Of a DNA stretch of 64,000 bases, positions 33,818-43,867 are shown piece after piece. Origin of the DNA: Thermoactinomyces mirandus (lineage in GTDB: Bacteria; Bacillota; Bacilli; Thermoactinomycetales; Thermoactinomycetaceae); assembly GCF_013868055.1 (NCBI RefSeq), contig NZ_JACEOL010000003.1, positions 18,976 to 82,975 of the forward strand. The letters are read 5' to 3'. Each line of letters starts with the position of its first letter. Positions within the stretch are counted from its first letter, which is position 1. A program made the position numbers and the translations under genes. Under the pieces are notes generated by a model. It made no database searches, was not told where the DNA came from, and saw only the letters and a list, made by a program, of their open reading frames with translations.

Positions 33818-34606
33818 TCAAATGGATTTGACCAAGCCGCCATCTACCAGGAAAGCCTGGCCCGTGACATAAGTATTGGCTTCGGAAACCAGAAAAGCAA
33901 CCACTTTGGCAAACTCCTCCGGAGTCCCGTATCTCCCCAAAGGAATCTGTCCCACGCTCCGGCTTCTCACTTCATCCGGAGACAAACCCGTTTTTGCCGC
34001 ATAGGTCATATCCAGTGACACGATCCGATCGGTGGCGATTCGCCCAGGGCCAATCGTATTGATCAGGATGCCATCCCTGCCCAATTCAACGGATAAGCTT
34101 TTAGACAGGCCGACGATGGCTGTCCGAAACGTATTCGAGAGAATCAGATTGTCGATGGGCTGTTTGAATGAAGAAGAAGCCAGATTGACAATTCGGCCTG
34201 ATTTTTTCCTGCGCATATAGGGGAGCGCTCCCCGAATCAGCCGGATCATACTGAGCAGGTTTAACTGAAAGGCATTTTCCCAATCCTCGTCGCCAAAGTC
34301 GTCAAAACTCCCAGCCGGAGGCCCTCCCGCATTGGTGACGAGGATATCAATTCCTTCGTGCTCAGCTACTGTAAATTGAATCAATGCCTGAATATCCTTC
34401 GATTTTGTAACATCCGCCACACAGGTTGCCACTTTGGCACCAGAGATGGCTTCAATCTCGGCAGCCGTTTTCTGAAGTTGATCCTCATTTCTGCTCGTAA
34501 TTACGACATCAGCTCCTTCACGGGCCAACTCAAGCGCAATCGCCTTGCCCAAACCTTTACTGGATGCTGCGATTAACGCGGATTTCCCTTTCAGTCCCAG
34601 ATCCAT
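33818..34606 (-). CDS. SDR oxidoreductase with atypical active site
   Basis: 262 aa. Cofactor motif ASSKGLGKA (TGxxxGxG variant), NAGG, and NLASSS are present. At the place where YxxxK is expected the sequence reads LILSNTFRTAIVGLSKSL, so the catalytic Tyr and Lys are replaced by Ser and Arg (SNxxR). This variant is known in a subfamily of 3-oxoacyl-reductase-like proteins in bacilli. The C-terminus (TGQAFLVDGGL) is normal. It may be a redox enzyme with an altered mechanism. Located upstream of hpaB on the same strand. Confidence 0.8.
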   Translation of the reverse strand: MDLGLKGKSALIAASSKGLGKAIALELAREGADVVITSRNEDQLQKTAAEIEAISGAKVATCVADVTKSKDIQALIQFTVAEHEGIDILVTNAGGPPAGSFDDFGDEDWENAFQLNLLSMIRLIRGALPYMRRKKSGRIVNLASSSFKQPIDNLILSNTFRTAIVGLSKSLSVELGRDGILINTIGPGRIATDRIVSLDMTYAAKTGLSPDEVRSRSVGQIPLGRYGTPEEFAKVVAFLVSEANTYVTGQAFLVDGGLVKSI

Positions 34607-34632
34607 TTTTCAAACCTCCTTCACCTTTATGG

Positions 34633-34686
34633 TTTGATTGTATCAAATCCTTTCTGATCATATGATATAATTTGAATCAATTGATT
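34633..34686. promoter_or_regulatory. Palindrome-rich promoter region between divergent genes
   Basis: TTTGAT-TGT-ATCAAA (34633-34647) and the perfect 14-mer GAATCAATTGATTC (34673-34686) bracket a TATAAT (34666-34671) on the plus strand. The second palindrome lies between the -10 and the Shine-Dalgarno of the next gene. It looks like an operator pair; the regulator is unknown. Confidence 0.5.
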
Positions 34687-34703
34687 CACAGGAGATGATG
34701 GAA

Positions 34704-34883
34704 GTGAGCCAGCAACAAATCGTTCGCATCGGCAGTTTGGCAAAGACGCTGACGACCTTTGAAAACGCGGCCGAAAGTATTTTATCCAGCGGCATTTTAA
34801 AATCACCCGGGGAGATTGAGGCTTTTAAAATGGGGTTTCACGCAGCTTTGGAACTGGTGCGCCGGGAATACGGTATAAAGTAA
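34704..34883 (+). CDS. Small hypothetical protein (59 aa)
   Basis: Helical and charged, ending EIEAFKMGFHAALELVRREYG. ATGs at 34695 and 34698 abut the GGAG sequence (34691-34694), so the GTG at 34704 (VSQQQIVRIG), 9 nt away, is the likeliest start. No family recognised. It precedes the membrane protein gene by about 60 nt and may be cotranscribed. Confidence 0.55.
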   Translation: MSQQQIVRIGSLAKTLTTFENAAESILSSGILKSPGEIEAFKMGFHAALELVRREYGIK

Positions 34884-34942
34884 AAGTCCCTGGACGATTC
34901 CTCCATCATCCAAGGCAAACAGCAGCAAAGGAGTGGATTCGT

Positions 34943-36157
34943 GTGTATCATACCAACGCAGAAGACGTCATCTATCCGAATCATACACGTACACCCAATG
35001 TGGTTGTCCGAGGACTATACAGTGTAGGATTCTTTATTGCAGACTTCGGCCCGATGTTTGTCAATCTCTTTAATGCCATCTACATAACCGCACGCAAGCT
35101 GTTCGCTTTTTTGATCGGCTTATTGATTGAACTCAGTACCATCATCATCCTGATCGGAACGATTGCCTTCAGTGTGTACCATTCCCTCGAACTTTTGCGC
35201 AGAGGCGGAGCTGTCGGAGGAATGGAATATGTTGGAGTGATCATGTTTGAAATTGTATTTATTTCATCCGTGGCTACCATGACGCGAAGCCTGATGAAGG
35301 GTGAAAGGCCAGATGGATATTCGTTTATTGGCTTTGTACTCGGATTCCTGTTTGTCGAATGGTCAAATATTACCGGAATGGCGCAAAACTGGACAGGCTG
35401 GATTATCGGATTCTTTACTCCCATTTTACTGATCATCGCTGAAGGAATTCTCGCTTATCAGTTTCTGAGTGACAAGGAAAAAAGGCGGACGCGGGACATA
35501 AACAGGATTATAAAGAAGCATTCGGAACTGACCCCCGCTGACCTTGAGAAAGCGATCGCCATGTACCGGGAACAAACAAAAACAGCAGCGGAAAAAACGT
35601 TGCGCCCCCATAACGAGTGGAAAAAATTCCTGCTGGAAGAAAAAAACGAAAATGGCATCAAACTGGTTGAAAAATTGGCTCCCAAAATGGTGATGGAGAA
35701 TAAAGAATCCCAGTCATCCTCCGTATCGGAACCGGAAACAGTGCAAGAGTTGACAAAAGACGATCTCCAACAGCCGGCCCCTGTTTCAACTGCCACTGAC
35801 GGGATCGGGAGGAAAATTGCCCGTCCCGGAAAACAGGAAGAATACGGAGCAAATACCGAAAATGAGAATAAAGCCGGCCAAGCAACCGCTCCATCCAACA
35901 ACCGGAATTCCGGTGAAAATCCAACCGGAAACGGAGCCAGGCAAGAAAGCGGTCTGAAGGCAACTGCCTCTAACGATCAGGACAATCCCGAAACAGAAGA
36001 CATGCGCAAGCACGCAAGAATGTGGGCGATTAAATTTTATCAGGAAACCGGAAAGATTCCCGGACGTGTGCGAATCGCCAATCATACCCATTGCAAGGAT
36101 CGAATCGCGCGGGAAGTCGCCGAAGAAATGAAAAAGAAGTATGGGAAGGTATCATGA
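34943..36157 (+). CDS. Membrane protein with long cytoplasmic tail, unknown function
   Basis: 404 aa starting at GTG behind AAAGGAG. About five membrane helices lie in residues 20-175. A coiled-coil and charged stretch follows (180-260), then a low-complexity Asn/Glu/Gln-rich linker (260-355), and a compact C-terminal block (ARMWAIKFYQETGKIPGRVR) that could be a small helical or DNA-binding domain. No family is recognised. The layout resembles membrane proteins found near conjugative or plasmid genes, but there is no other such gene nearby. Confidence 0.7.
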   Translation: MYHTNAEDVIYPNHTRTPNVVVRGLYSVGFFIADFGPMFVNLFNAIYITARKLFAFLIGLLIELSTIIILIGTIAFSVYHSLELLRRGGAVGGMEYVGVIMFEIVFISSVATMTRSLMKGERPDGYSFIGFVLGFLFVEWSNITGMAQNWTGWIIGFFTPILLIIAEGILAYQFLSDKEKRRTRDINRIIKKHSELTPADLEKAIAMYREQTKTAAEKTLRPHNEWKKFLLEEKNENGIKLVEKLAPKMVMENKESQSSSVSEPETVQELTKDDLQQPAPVSTATDGIGRKIARPGKQEEYGANTENENKAGQATAPSNNRNSGENPTGNGARQESGLKATASNDQDNPETEDMRKHARMWAIKFYQETGKIPGRVRIANHTHCKDRIAREVAEEMKKKYGKVS

Positions 36158-36181
36158 ACGAAAAGCTTCTCCCTGCTTAAG

Positions 36182-36208
36182 CCCCCGGGAAATCGGGGGT
36201 TTTTTTAT
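36182..36208 (+). terminator. Rho-independent terminator
   Basis: CCCCCG and CGGGGG around GGAAAT, followed by TTTTTTT, 25 nt after the membrane-protein stop. Confidence 0.9.
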
Positions 36209-36221
36209 CACAGATGACAAC

Positions 36222-36324
36222 CCGCTCTAATACCCCTGCTTCTTCAAGCGGGGGATAAGAGCGGCTAGTCACTGTATTAACTGGCTCTAAGCTTCAGTGG
36301 GGGAAAACAATCCCCCTCTGAAGC
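36222..36324. other. Two large adjacent hairpins, possible IS200/IS605-type end or structured RNA
   Basis: Hairpin A (36222-36264): CCGCTCT with AAGAGCGG, enclosing CCCC...AAGCGGGG. Hairpin B (36290-36324): GGCTTCAG-type stem GCTTCAGTGGGGG against CCCCCTCTGAAGC. Such subterminal palindromes are typical of IS200/IS605 elements, but no transposase or tnpB is present, so this would be a relic. A leader of the following YmaF gene is the alternative. Confidence 0.4.
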
Positions 36325-36458
36325 CAAGACCCCGTTGAAGGTCTCCGACAGGCAGATACACAAAAAAACATGTACAAGAACAGGGAAAACATAGCCTCCA
36401 TATACTGTAATCAATTATTGAAACAATTTTCGAAAAATTTATGGAGGTGTATTTCCTG

Positions 36459-36776
36459 ATGAGTCGGCAACAAAGACATACCCATGAATTTTTAGGCAGC
36501 ACAAAGCTGGCTGAACAAGGTCAAGAAAGACACAATCATCGATTTGCCGGAGTGACCAGTGAAGCGATTCCATTAAGAGGGGGAAATCATATTCACACTT
36601 TAAAGGTAAATACAGACTTTGGCGATCATCATCACAAACTCATCATAAGAACAGGTCCGGCCATACCGGTCGGTAATGGAAAACATGTGCACTTGGTAAG
36701 AGGCGTCACTACGTTTGATGATGGTCATGTGCACAGATTTATCTTTACTACGCTGATTGATCGTCCCCTTATATAG
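36459..36776 (+). CDS. YmaF-family protein
   Basis: 105 aa, strikingly His-rich with repeated H-x-H and HTH motifs (RHTHEF, RHNHRF, NHIHTLK, DHHHKL, KHVHLV, GHVHRF) about every 20 residues, the YmaF pattern of spore-forming bacilli. The regular His spacing suggests metal binding or a beta-repeat shell. GGAGGTG is upstream of ATG 36459. Function unknown. Confidence 0.85.
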   Translation: MSRQQRHTHEFLGSTKLAEQGQERHNHRFAGVTSEAIPLRGGNHIHTLKVNTDFGDHHHKLIIRTGPAIPVGNGKHVHLVRGVTTFDDGHVHRFIFTTLIDRPLI

Positions 36777-36835
36777 TTTGAACAATCAAGATGATGAATC
36801 AACTCTCTGTTCTTTCAAACTTTCCTTTCATATCA

Positions 36836-36868
36836 AAAGGCCTTGGGGAATCCCCAAGGTCTTTTATC
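36836..36868 (+). terminator. Terminator after ymaF-like gene
   Basis: AAAAGGCCTTGGGGA pairs with TCCCCAAGGTCTTTT, followed by ATCTTTTTT. Confidence 0.85.
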
Positions 36869-37140
36869 TTTTTTCAAGCTTGATTTGCACGGGCTTAAGA
36901 ATATAATATACCCTTTTTTTATCCTGTTCATGAACTTTACACTGCACGGTATGCCGCATTCACAATACAATATAGTAACTTCACCAATTTTATGGAGGAT
37001 TACCCGGTGCCAAGGTTATTCAGTAAAAAAAAACCAGGTCGAAGGGAAATCCATATCAGGGAATCAATCCCGCCTACTTTCCACTTGCTGCATTTATAAG
37101 AAACGAGGGAAAATTTTATTACAGGTATGGAAAGCGAATA
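36869..37140. other. Gene-free spacer
   Basis: Frames here are short, lack ribosome binding sites and show no family sequence. A TATAATATA stretch near 36900 could be a promoter for the small gene at 37141. Confidence 0.3.
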
Positions 37141-37281
37141 ATGGATATTCTGCTGTCTTTAATCGGAATTGGATTAACCCTCCCTATCATCGTTGCGGCA
37201 ATCATTGCCATTCGGTTGGAATCTCCCGGACAGCATTCTGTTTCTCATCACTCTATATACTCCAGCTACCACAAAAATTAA
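37141..37281 (+). CDS. Small single-span membrane protein (46 aa)
   Basis: ATG at 37141 with GGAAAG 6 nt upstream. The product MDILLSLIGIGLTLPIIVAA continues to IIAIRLESPGQ and a Ser/His/Tyr-rich tail (HSVSHHSIYSSYHKN). One hydrophobic helix (residues 3-25) then a polar tail. It ends 7 nt before the convergent permease pseudogene. No family recognised; coding status is only moderately supported. Confidence 0.4.
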   Translation: MDILLSLIGIGLTLPIIVAAIIAIRLESPGQHSVSHHSIYSSYHKN

Positions 37282-37288
37282 CACCACT

Positions 37289-38611
37289 CTAAATCAGCAA
37301 ACTGACCCAACGGGAAGGATGGAGCAATATACCCAATACAGCAATCGCCATAACTGTAATGGAAGCAGTCTTTTGCCATGCGTACCTGGTGCGGGTCAAG
37401 CCCGATTGAGCGCGGACAAATCCCCCATGGGCAAATATGATAAGGGTCCATAGGAACATAAGAATCACCCCCGCAGAGGTGGTCAGATACTCATAAATCT
37501 CTTTTGACAGAAAGACTGACGCCAGGATAGATATGGACAGCGCAGCCACAGTGACGAACAGAGAACGAATTGGCACCCCTCTGCCATTCTCGCAGCACAA
37601 TCGGCGCGGCGCCTCTCCCCGCTCACTGAGGGTTACCAGGATACGGGAAACCCCGAACATGGCCGCTGTCATGGTGGAAAAGGCGGCAGAGATCATGACC
37701 GCATTAAGCACATGGTCAGAATAAGGAATATTGATTCGACTGAGAGTAATGACAAATGGGCTTTGTGCGGGGACAATAACCGCAAATGAATTAACGGAAA
37801 GAACCGCAAGCAGACCAAACAGGTACAAGCTGCCTAAAAGCATGATTAACCTGTTGAATGCCCGGGGAATGACACGTACGTCAGCCACTTCCGCTGATGC
37901 CATGCCCGTAGCGATAATTCCGCCGAATGTGAAAAACATCAGGCTTAAACTGGTCAAAAATCCGGCTGCCCCCTGTACAAACCAATCACCGCGGTTTACA
38001 ATACTCCCATTTGGTTGGGTTTCCCCGGCCCAGATCATCCCGGCAATCAGGCCGATAAATAACAACAGGGCAACGATTTTGATCCATGCAAAAAACATTT
38101 CGACTTTTCCGTAATTCTTCATGCCAATCAGGTTTATTCCCATCGCCAATAACGTAAACAGGGTGGACAACAACCATATTGGCATCTGAGGCAACCACTT
38201 TTAGGTAAAAATACTGATCCCCGTTACCTCACTCGACATGATCAATATCCCTGCCAGCCAATACAGCCAACTGCCGATAAAGCCGTATGCCCGTCCCAGG
38301 TATTTCTCTATATATGATAAGGCCGACCCTTTATGCCCGGGTTCCCGGGCCAGCATTTCACCAAACGTTGCGAAAATGGTCCACACAACAAGAATACCGA
38401 TTGCATATGACAGAAGCACAGATACTCCGGTTTCATGGATGGTACTCGCTGTAGCCAAAAAATACCCCGCTCCCAAAATAGAAGCGATTCCGATAAAGGT
38501 GAGCTGCCACGCGAAAATTCCTTCTTTATCCTGTCTCGAGGCCATTTTTTTCCACTGTTTTGCATGAATATGTGGAAAAACCGCAATTGATTTTTGCTTT
38601 TCCATCGCCAT
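37289..38611 (-). pseudogene. APC-family amino-acid permease split by an in-frame stop
   Basis: The N-terminal part from MAMEKQKSIAVFPHIHAKQW (ATG 38611, AGGA 8 nt upstream) runs through GIASILGAGYFLATAS to TGISIFT, then TAA at 38201-38203. The same frame continues without shift as KWLPQMPIWLLSTLF and the rest of the transporter to 37289. A single substitution (for example CAA to TAA) explains the break. The downstream part could restart at TTG 38194, but lacks a ribosome binding site. In total about 440 aa and 12 spans of an APC transporter, here inactive unless the stop is read through. Confidence 0.82.
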
Positions 38612-38697
38612 TGTACCCATCCTATACTTTACTATTTTCCTTATGCTTTCTAACAGGCTTATTCTGTTTTCTCCCACACGAAAAAGCCGACACAAAC

Positions 38698-38743
38698 AGA
38701 AGGTTCTTACTTGTTACTCAATCGCACAGTAAGAACCTTCTTT
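38698..38743. terminator. Terminator hairpin after the DUF1657 gene
   Basis: GAAGGTTCTTACT and AGTAAGAACCTTC form a 13-bp stem around a 17-nt loop. Confidence 0.75.
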
Positions 38744-38774
38744 ATATTCCAGGAGAGTTTGAGCACTGTTAAAA

Positions 38775-38981
38775 TTAAAATCCTTTATATTGAGGTTCTT
38801 CGCTTTCAAGTTGCTGCACACGCGGTTCGACTTGACCAATAATTTGCTGTACCTGTTGTGCCGCATTGGTATACATTTGCTTGGCTTGTTTATTTTCCGT
38901 GCTAAGAGCGAACTGTTCAAAACTGGCTTGAGCGCTTTTTAATGAGGCTACAGCTGTTTTAACATCAGAAGAAACAGTCAT
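38775..38981 (-). CDS. DUF1657 small protein
   Basis: 68 aa from MTVSSDVKTAVASLKSAQAS, with the helical pattern SFEQFALSTENKQAKQMYTN and QQVQQIIGQVEPRVQQLE of DUF1657. The family is common in spore formers, often next to spoVA-type genes. AAAGGTGG precedes ATG 38981; a longer frame exists to 39005. Function unknown; a sporulation or germination role is inferred from family distribution only. Confidence 0.82.
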   Translation of the reverse strand: MTVSSDVKTAVASLKSAQASFEQFALSTENKQAKQMYTNAAQQVQQIIGQVEPRVQQLESEEPQYKGF

Positions 38982-39230
38982 GCTGAAACCACCTTTCTTT
39001 ATCATTGGATATCATTAATCTGTCCAATTGCTGGAATCTTATGCTGTTTATCGTTCAGATCTCTTTTCAGGAAGGGTAAAACCTTGTCGAATAATTTATC
39101 CAATCGAAATAATGAGAAACAACCCGATCGAAACAAAACAAGAAGGGATTTTTACATATAAAAAAAAGAGATGGAGAAAATTTAAAAAGGACTGGAAAGC
39201 AACCTTTTATCGAAAATAAACGGGAAGAAG

Positions 39231-39908
39231 GTGAAGAAGATCCGATCAAAAAATCCCTTTATCCTATTGTTATTAATGATTGGCTTGTTGTTCCCGCTTC
39301 CGATTGTGGATGCCAAAGAAGACAAGCCCGGCGAAGTCTGGATACGGGTTGACCTATGGAAGCATAAACTCTATGTCATGCAGGGAAAACAGGTCAAAGC
39401 TCAATTTCCCGTTGGGATCGGCAAGGAGAAAACGCCTACTCCAATTGGAAAATGGTTCATTGTAGACAAGGGAAAAAACTGGGGAGGCGGGTTCGGGCCT
39501 TGTTGGCTGGGCCTCAACGTACCTTGGGGAAGGTTTGGCATTCATGGAACCAATAAACCTTATTCCGTCGGAGAGCACTCAAGTCATGGGTGTTTACGAA
39601 TCCTGAACGCAAACATTAAAAAAATCTATAAAATGGTTCCCCTTGGAAGTAAAGTAATTATCGAGGGACCGCTGTTGGGCGCAAATGAGACGGAAAAAGT
39701 TTCCAGGTCATTTCGCGGCCAAAAAGGGACACTAGTCCTGCTGATCCAAAATCGACTGTACCATGGCGGATATTACAAAGGGGATCTGGATGGCATTTTC
39801 GGACGGGAATTGGAAAAAGCCGTCCTGCAGTTTCAAAAAGATCACGGGTTGGAAAAAGATGGGCAAGTTTATATCGAAGAGTATCTTGCATTAGGGTTGC
39901 TTGAATAA
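39231..39908 (+). CDS. L,D-transpeptidase (YkuD) with peptidoglycan-binding domain
   Basis: 225 aa, GTG start. Signal peptide at 1-28 (LLLLMIGLLFPLPIVDA). The YkuD domain (about 35-145) has the motif HGTNKPYSVGEHSSHGCLRI with catalytic Cys in SHGC. A C-terminal PG_binding_1-like repeat (about 170-222) has YYKGDLDGIFGRELEKAVLQ. It would cross-link or modify peptidoglycan outside the membrane, as in spore coat or cell wall remodelling. No operon partner is visible. Confidence 0.92.
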   Translation: MKKIRSKNPFILLLLMIGLLFPLPIVDAKEDKPGEVWIRVDLWKHKLYVMQGKQVKAQFPVGIGKEKTPTPIGKWFIVDKGKNWGGGFGPCWLGLNVPWGRFGIHGTNKPYSVGEHSSHGCLRILNANIKKIYKMVPLGSKVIIEGPLLGANETEKVSRSFRGQKGTLVLLIQNRLYHGGYYKGDLDGIFGRELEKAVLQFQKDHGLEKDGQVYIEEYLALGLLE

Positions 39909-40202
39909 AATGCACTTCAGGAAAAAGACTCCGGTGTACATAAAGGCTTGAAAATAGGCCAAGTAAGCCCGGTCAGAGTCCTATACTCCGCGTATAATGG
40001 GAAGGAACTGACAAACCACAAAAAGTCCTGCTGCTACGTCAAGCATTCAAAGCAAAGGATGGATCACTCAGGTCTTGAAATCCTTCCGGGAGACAAAGCT
40101 TCATAAGGTTAATATCACTCTCCATGAGTATCCCACTTCATGAAACCGTTTAAAGGGTCAAAGCGATTCTTACACGGTAGAAACGGATGAAAGAGGGGTG
40201 AT

Positions 40203-40514
40203 ATGTCAGCAAATTCTGCGGATGTTCATCAAGGGGATCTGCTGCCCGATTGGAGTTATCTCCTTGGCTTGAAAGACATGATTATTTATAGCAGGGGAGT
40301 GATCAAATTGTATTACGGTGTTCATTATTATCCGTACACAAGTTCCGTTTGTGACACAAGTTCCATTCGCAGAGAAAAAAGAGGTTCCGAGAATGTAGAA
40401 CAGATTTTGATAAAATCCATAAATATGGCCAGAGAATTGCAGAAACGAATCATCAGTATTGATGAACGGTTTGAACGGATAGAAAAAATGTTGCAGGAGA
40501 GAATAAAAGGTTGA
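40203..40514 (+). CDS. Hypothetical protein with C-terminal coiled coil
   Basis: Up to 103 aa. GAGGGGTGAT precedes the ATG at 40203; an alternative TTG at 40308 (LYYGVHYYPYTSS) also has an AGGGGAG upstream. The last 40 residues (QILIKSINMARELQKRII, ERFERIEKMLQERIKG) are a heptad-like coiled coil. No family recognised. It is the last chromosomal gene before the mobile element. Confidence 0.5.
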   Translation: MSANSADVHQGDLLPDWSYLLGLKDMIIYSRGVIKLYYGVHYYPYTSSVCDTSSIRREKRGSENVEQILIKSINMARELQKRIISIDERFERIEKMLQERIKG

Positions 40515-40660
40515 TCATCATCTGCTCATCTTTACAGGGGATTTAAACCCCCTGTTAGTCAGTTGCCGGAAGAAAATTGGCTTCCAATAGCCTATTTGCA
40601 TTTTCCCCCAACATAAAAAGCCCCAATTAGGAGCGGTCAGATAGGGATTATTAATTCCTG

Positions 40661-40703
40661 AAAAATTCGGCATAGTCGTTGATATTCGGCTATGCCGTTT
40701 TTT
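40661..40703. terminator. Terminator after recombinase gene
   Basis: CGGCATAG and CTATGCCG pair around a 14-nt loop, flanked by A-rich and T-rich tails on both strands. Confidence 0.8.
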
Positions 40704-40706
40704 CGT

Positions 40707-42416
<1,710 letters not shown>

Positions 42417-42620
42417 CTACCTTGAAGAAGTCGAGTTGATTTCCGTGGGTTTATATGAACTATCAGATAACTTTGAAAGGCTTTTTGCGTTGGCTGTAAT
42501 CAGTCGTTTCAGCTTGGAATATGCACTTTCCTTTGCTGAATCACTTATTCGTGATTCCACAACATAGACCGTACCTCCGATATCGGATTTGGTTGTGCGG
42601 CTGTTACTTTGATTTTCCAT
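42417..42620 (-). CDS. TnpW-like small transposon protein
   Basis: 67 aa starting MENQSNSRTTKSDIGGTVYVVES behind AGGAGGTCACGAT. The short IGGTVYVV motif and basic C-terminal helix (AYSKLKRLITANAKSL) match the TnpW proteins accompanying TnpX-type recombinases. It may be a recombination accessory factor. It lies directly upstream of the recombinase on the same strand. Confidence 0.75.
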   Translation of the reverse strand: MENQSNSRTTKSDIGGTVYVVESRISDSAKESAYSKLKRLITANAKSLSKLSDSSYKPTEINSTSSR

Positions 42621-42695
42621 ATCGTGACCTCCTGTCCGATGTTTTGAAGGAACTGGCACTGAGCCGAATTGATGACTCAGTGCTTAATCCATCAT

Positions 42696-43595
42696 TTAAG
42701 CTTTTATTTGTAATATTTTCAGAGCATCTGGTTGAATTAGCTTGCCATCCAATCTCTCGTAAGCAGAAAATCCAATTTGCCCCTGCAATGCATATAACTC
42801 ACTTAATTTTTTTATTGTTATTGGCTGACGCTCAATCAGCCAGTAGTATGATAAATCTCCAAATACAATGCTTTTCGCTCCTGCAGATACTGTAGGCATA
42901 TATGGAGAGGTAACTACAGGCTTTCCGAAGATGGTGTTATCTGAAGAGTTCCACAGATAACTGCCGCTTGTATCCTTAAGGGTTCTAAGAAGCATGGCTG
43001 TATTATCGTGCATGATAAACACAGCGTTATTTCGGTATTCATCTTTTAATGAAAAATACAGCGAAATAATCTCGTCAAAAGAGATGGTAGCACTATCTGC
43101 TGTAGTTACATCTGCGTCTGCCGTAAGTATACCTGTAGGCTGTGTTGTGCCATTTCCATTAAGCAATGCATTTTCCTCAGCCTTACCAAAACGCTTCGCA
43201 AAATCACCCATCAGATATTTTTCAAGATTAAAATTCATATCGGTGACGAATGAGCGGTTTAGCTTGACAAGAGATGCCAGCTTGTATGATTTCACCAGAA
43301 ACTGTGTAAATGTATCGGCACTTTCGGGGATTGGATCTCCGTCTTCAACCCAATCTGCTGTACCTGTTGAAGATACCGCTTGAATTTTACCTTCTGCAGA
43401 AGATAGATTGATAACAGTAGCAAATCTGCGGAATATATTCTCCTTTGCCAATGCAGTGTTAAAGCCTTCTCGGAACTCGTCTGGTGCGACATAGGCTCCT
43501 GCATTATCAAAGCCCTCGCTTAGATTTTGATTATTTTCTTCTCTTCCTTTCATAACATTCCAAAACGCTCTATTATAAGTTGTTGATGTTGCCAT
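42696..43595 (-). CDS. HK97-fold phage major capsid protein
   Basis: 299 aa starting MATSTTYNRAFWNVMKGRE behind AGGAGGTAAACGATT. It has the typical capsid body: an N-arm (GAYVAPDEFREGFNTALAK), VEDGDPIPESADTFTQFLVK, KLASLVKLNRSFVTDM, FGKAEENALLNGNGTTQPTG, and a final FSAYERLDGKLIQPDALKIL. There is no long N-terminal delta domain, protease, portal or terminase gene anywhere in the element. It is either a remnant of a prophage or a capsid kept by a satellite. Confidence 0.9.
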   Translation of the reverse strand: MATSTTYNRAFWNVMKGREENNQNLSEGFDNAGAYVAPDEFREGFNTALAKENIFRRFATVINLSSAEGKIQAVSSTGTADWVEDGDPIPESADTFTQFLVKSYKLASLVKLNRSFVTDMNFNLEKYLMGDFAKRFGKAEENALLNGNGTTQPTGILTADADVTTADSATISFDEIISLYFSLKDEYRNNAVFIMHDNTAMLLRTLKDTSGSYLWNSSDNTIFGKPVVTSPYMPTVSAGAKSIVFGDLSYYWLIERQPITIKKLSELYALQGQIGFSAYERLDGKLIQPDALKILQIKA

Positions 43596-43626
43596 AATCG
43601 TTTACCTCCTAAATTTAATTAAATGT

Positions 43627-43640
43627 GGGGTATATACCCC
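43627..43640. promoter_or_regulatory. Perfect palindrome upstream of capsid gene
   Basis: GGGGTATATACCCC, 32 nt before the capsid ATG (minus strand). It may be an operator or structured leader. Confidence 0.4.
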
Positions 43641-43774
43641 GTTTGAAACTGCGTTTTTTTACGCGTTGCCCCACGCCCGTTGTCCAGATGAAAAGGTGTG
43701 GAGATTTGAACTCCCCTAGGGGGTAGGTATTAACACATGGAGTTGTATCCAGTGGTTTAGTGGTTTTAAGCTTT

Positions 43775-43860
43775 GTAGCAAGATGTAGCAGGTAAAAACT
43801 AAACTCTCTATACGAGAGCGATTTTTTATATAACCTGTTTTTCTTGCTACAAGCTGCTAC
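43775..43860. repeat. Iteron-like GTAGCA repeats around a terminator hairpin
   Basis: GTAGCA at 43775 and 43785, and the inverted TGCTAC at 43845 and 43855, each pair spaced exactly 10 bp. Between them CTCTC-TATAC-GAGAG (43804-43818) followed by GATTTTTT forms a terminator. The symmetric arrangement just beyond the primase-helicase stop is compatible with a replication origin; a complex terminator is the alternative. Confidence 0.45.
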
Positions 43861-43867
43861 ACTGTGT

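Noticed and set aside
36843..37292. 149-aa plus-strand reading frame
   Set aside because: It begins within a terminator, has no ribosome binding site and no family pattern; the better candidate in this stretch is the 46-aa frame at 37141.
39028..39219. Small plus-strand frame before the L,D-transpeptidase
   Set aside because: Basic C-terminus looks protein-like, but there is no start signal, and composition could be chance from A-rich DNA.
39909..40202. Possible gene remnant between L,D-transpeptidase and the hypothetical gene at 40203
   Set aside because: No frame longer than a few dozen codons, and no recognisable motif on either strand.
43695..43735. tRNA T-arm-like sequence on the minus strand (GGAG-TTCAAAT-CTCC) near the capsid gene
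   Set aside because: Only a T-arm-like hairpin and a few following bases are seen; no anticodon arm, D arm or acceptor partner could be built upstream.
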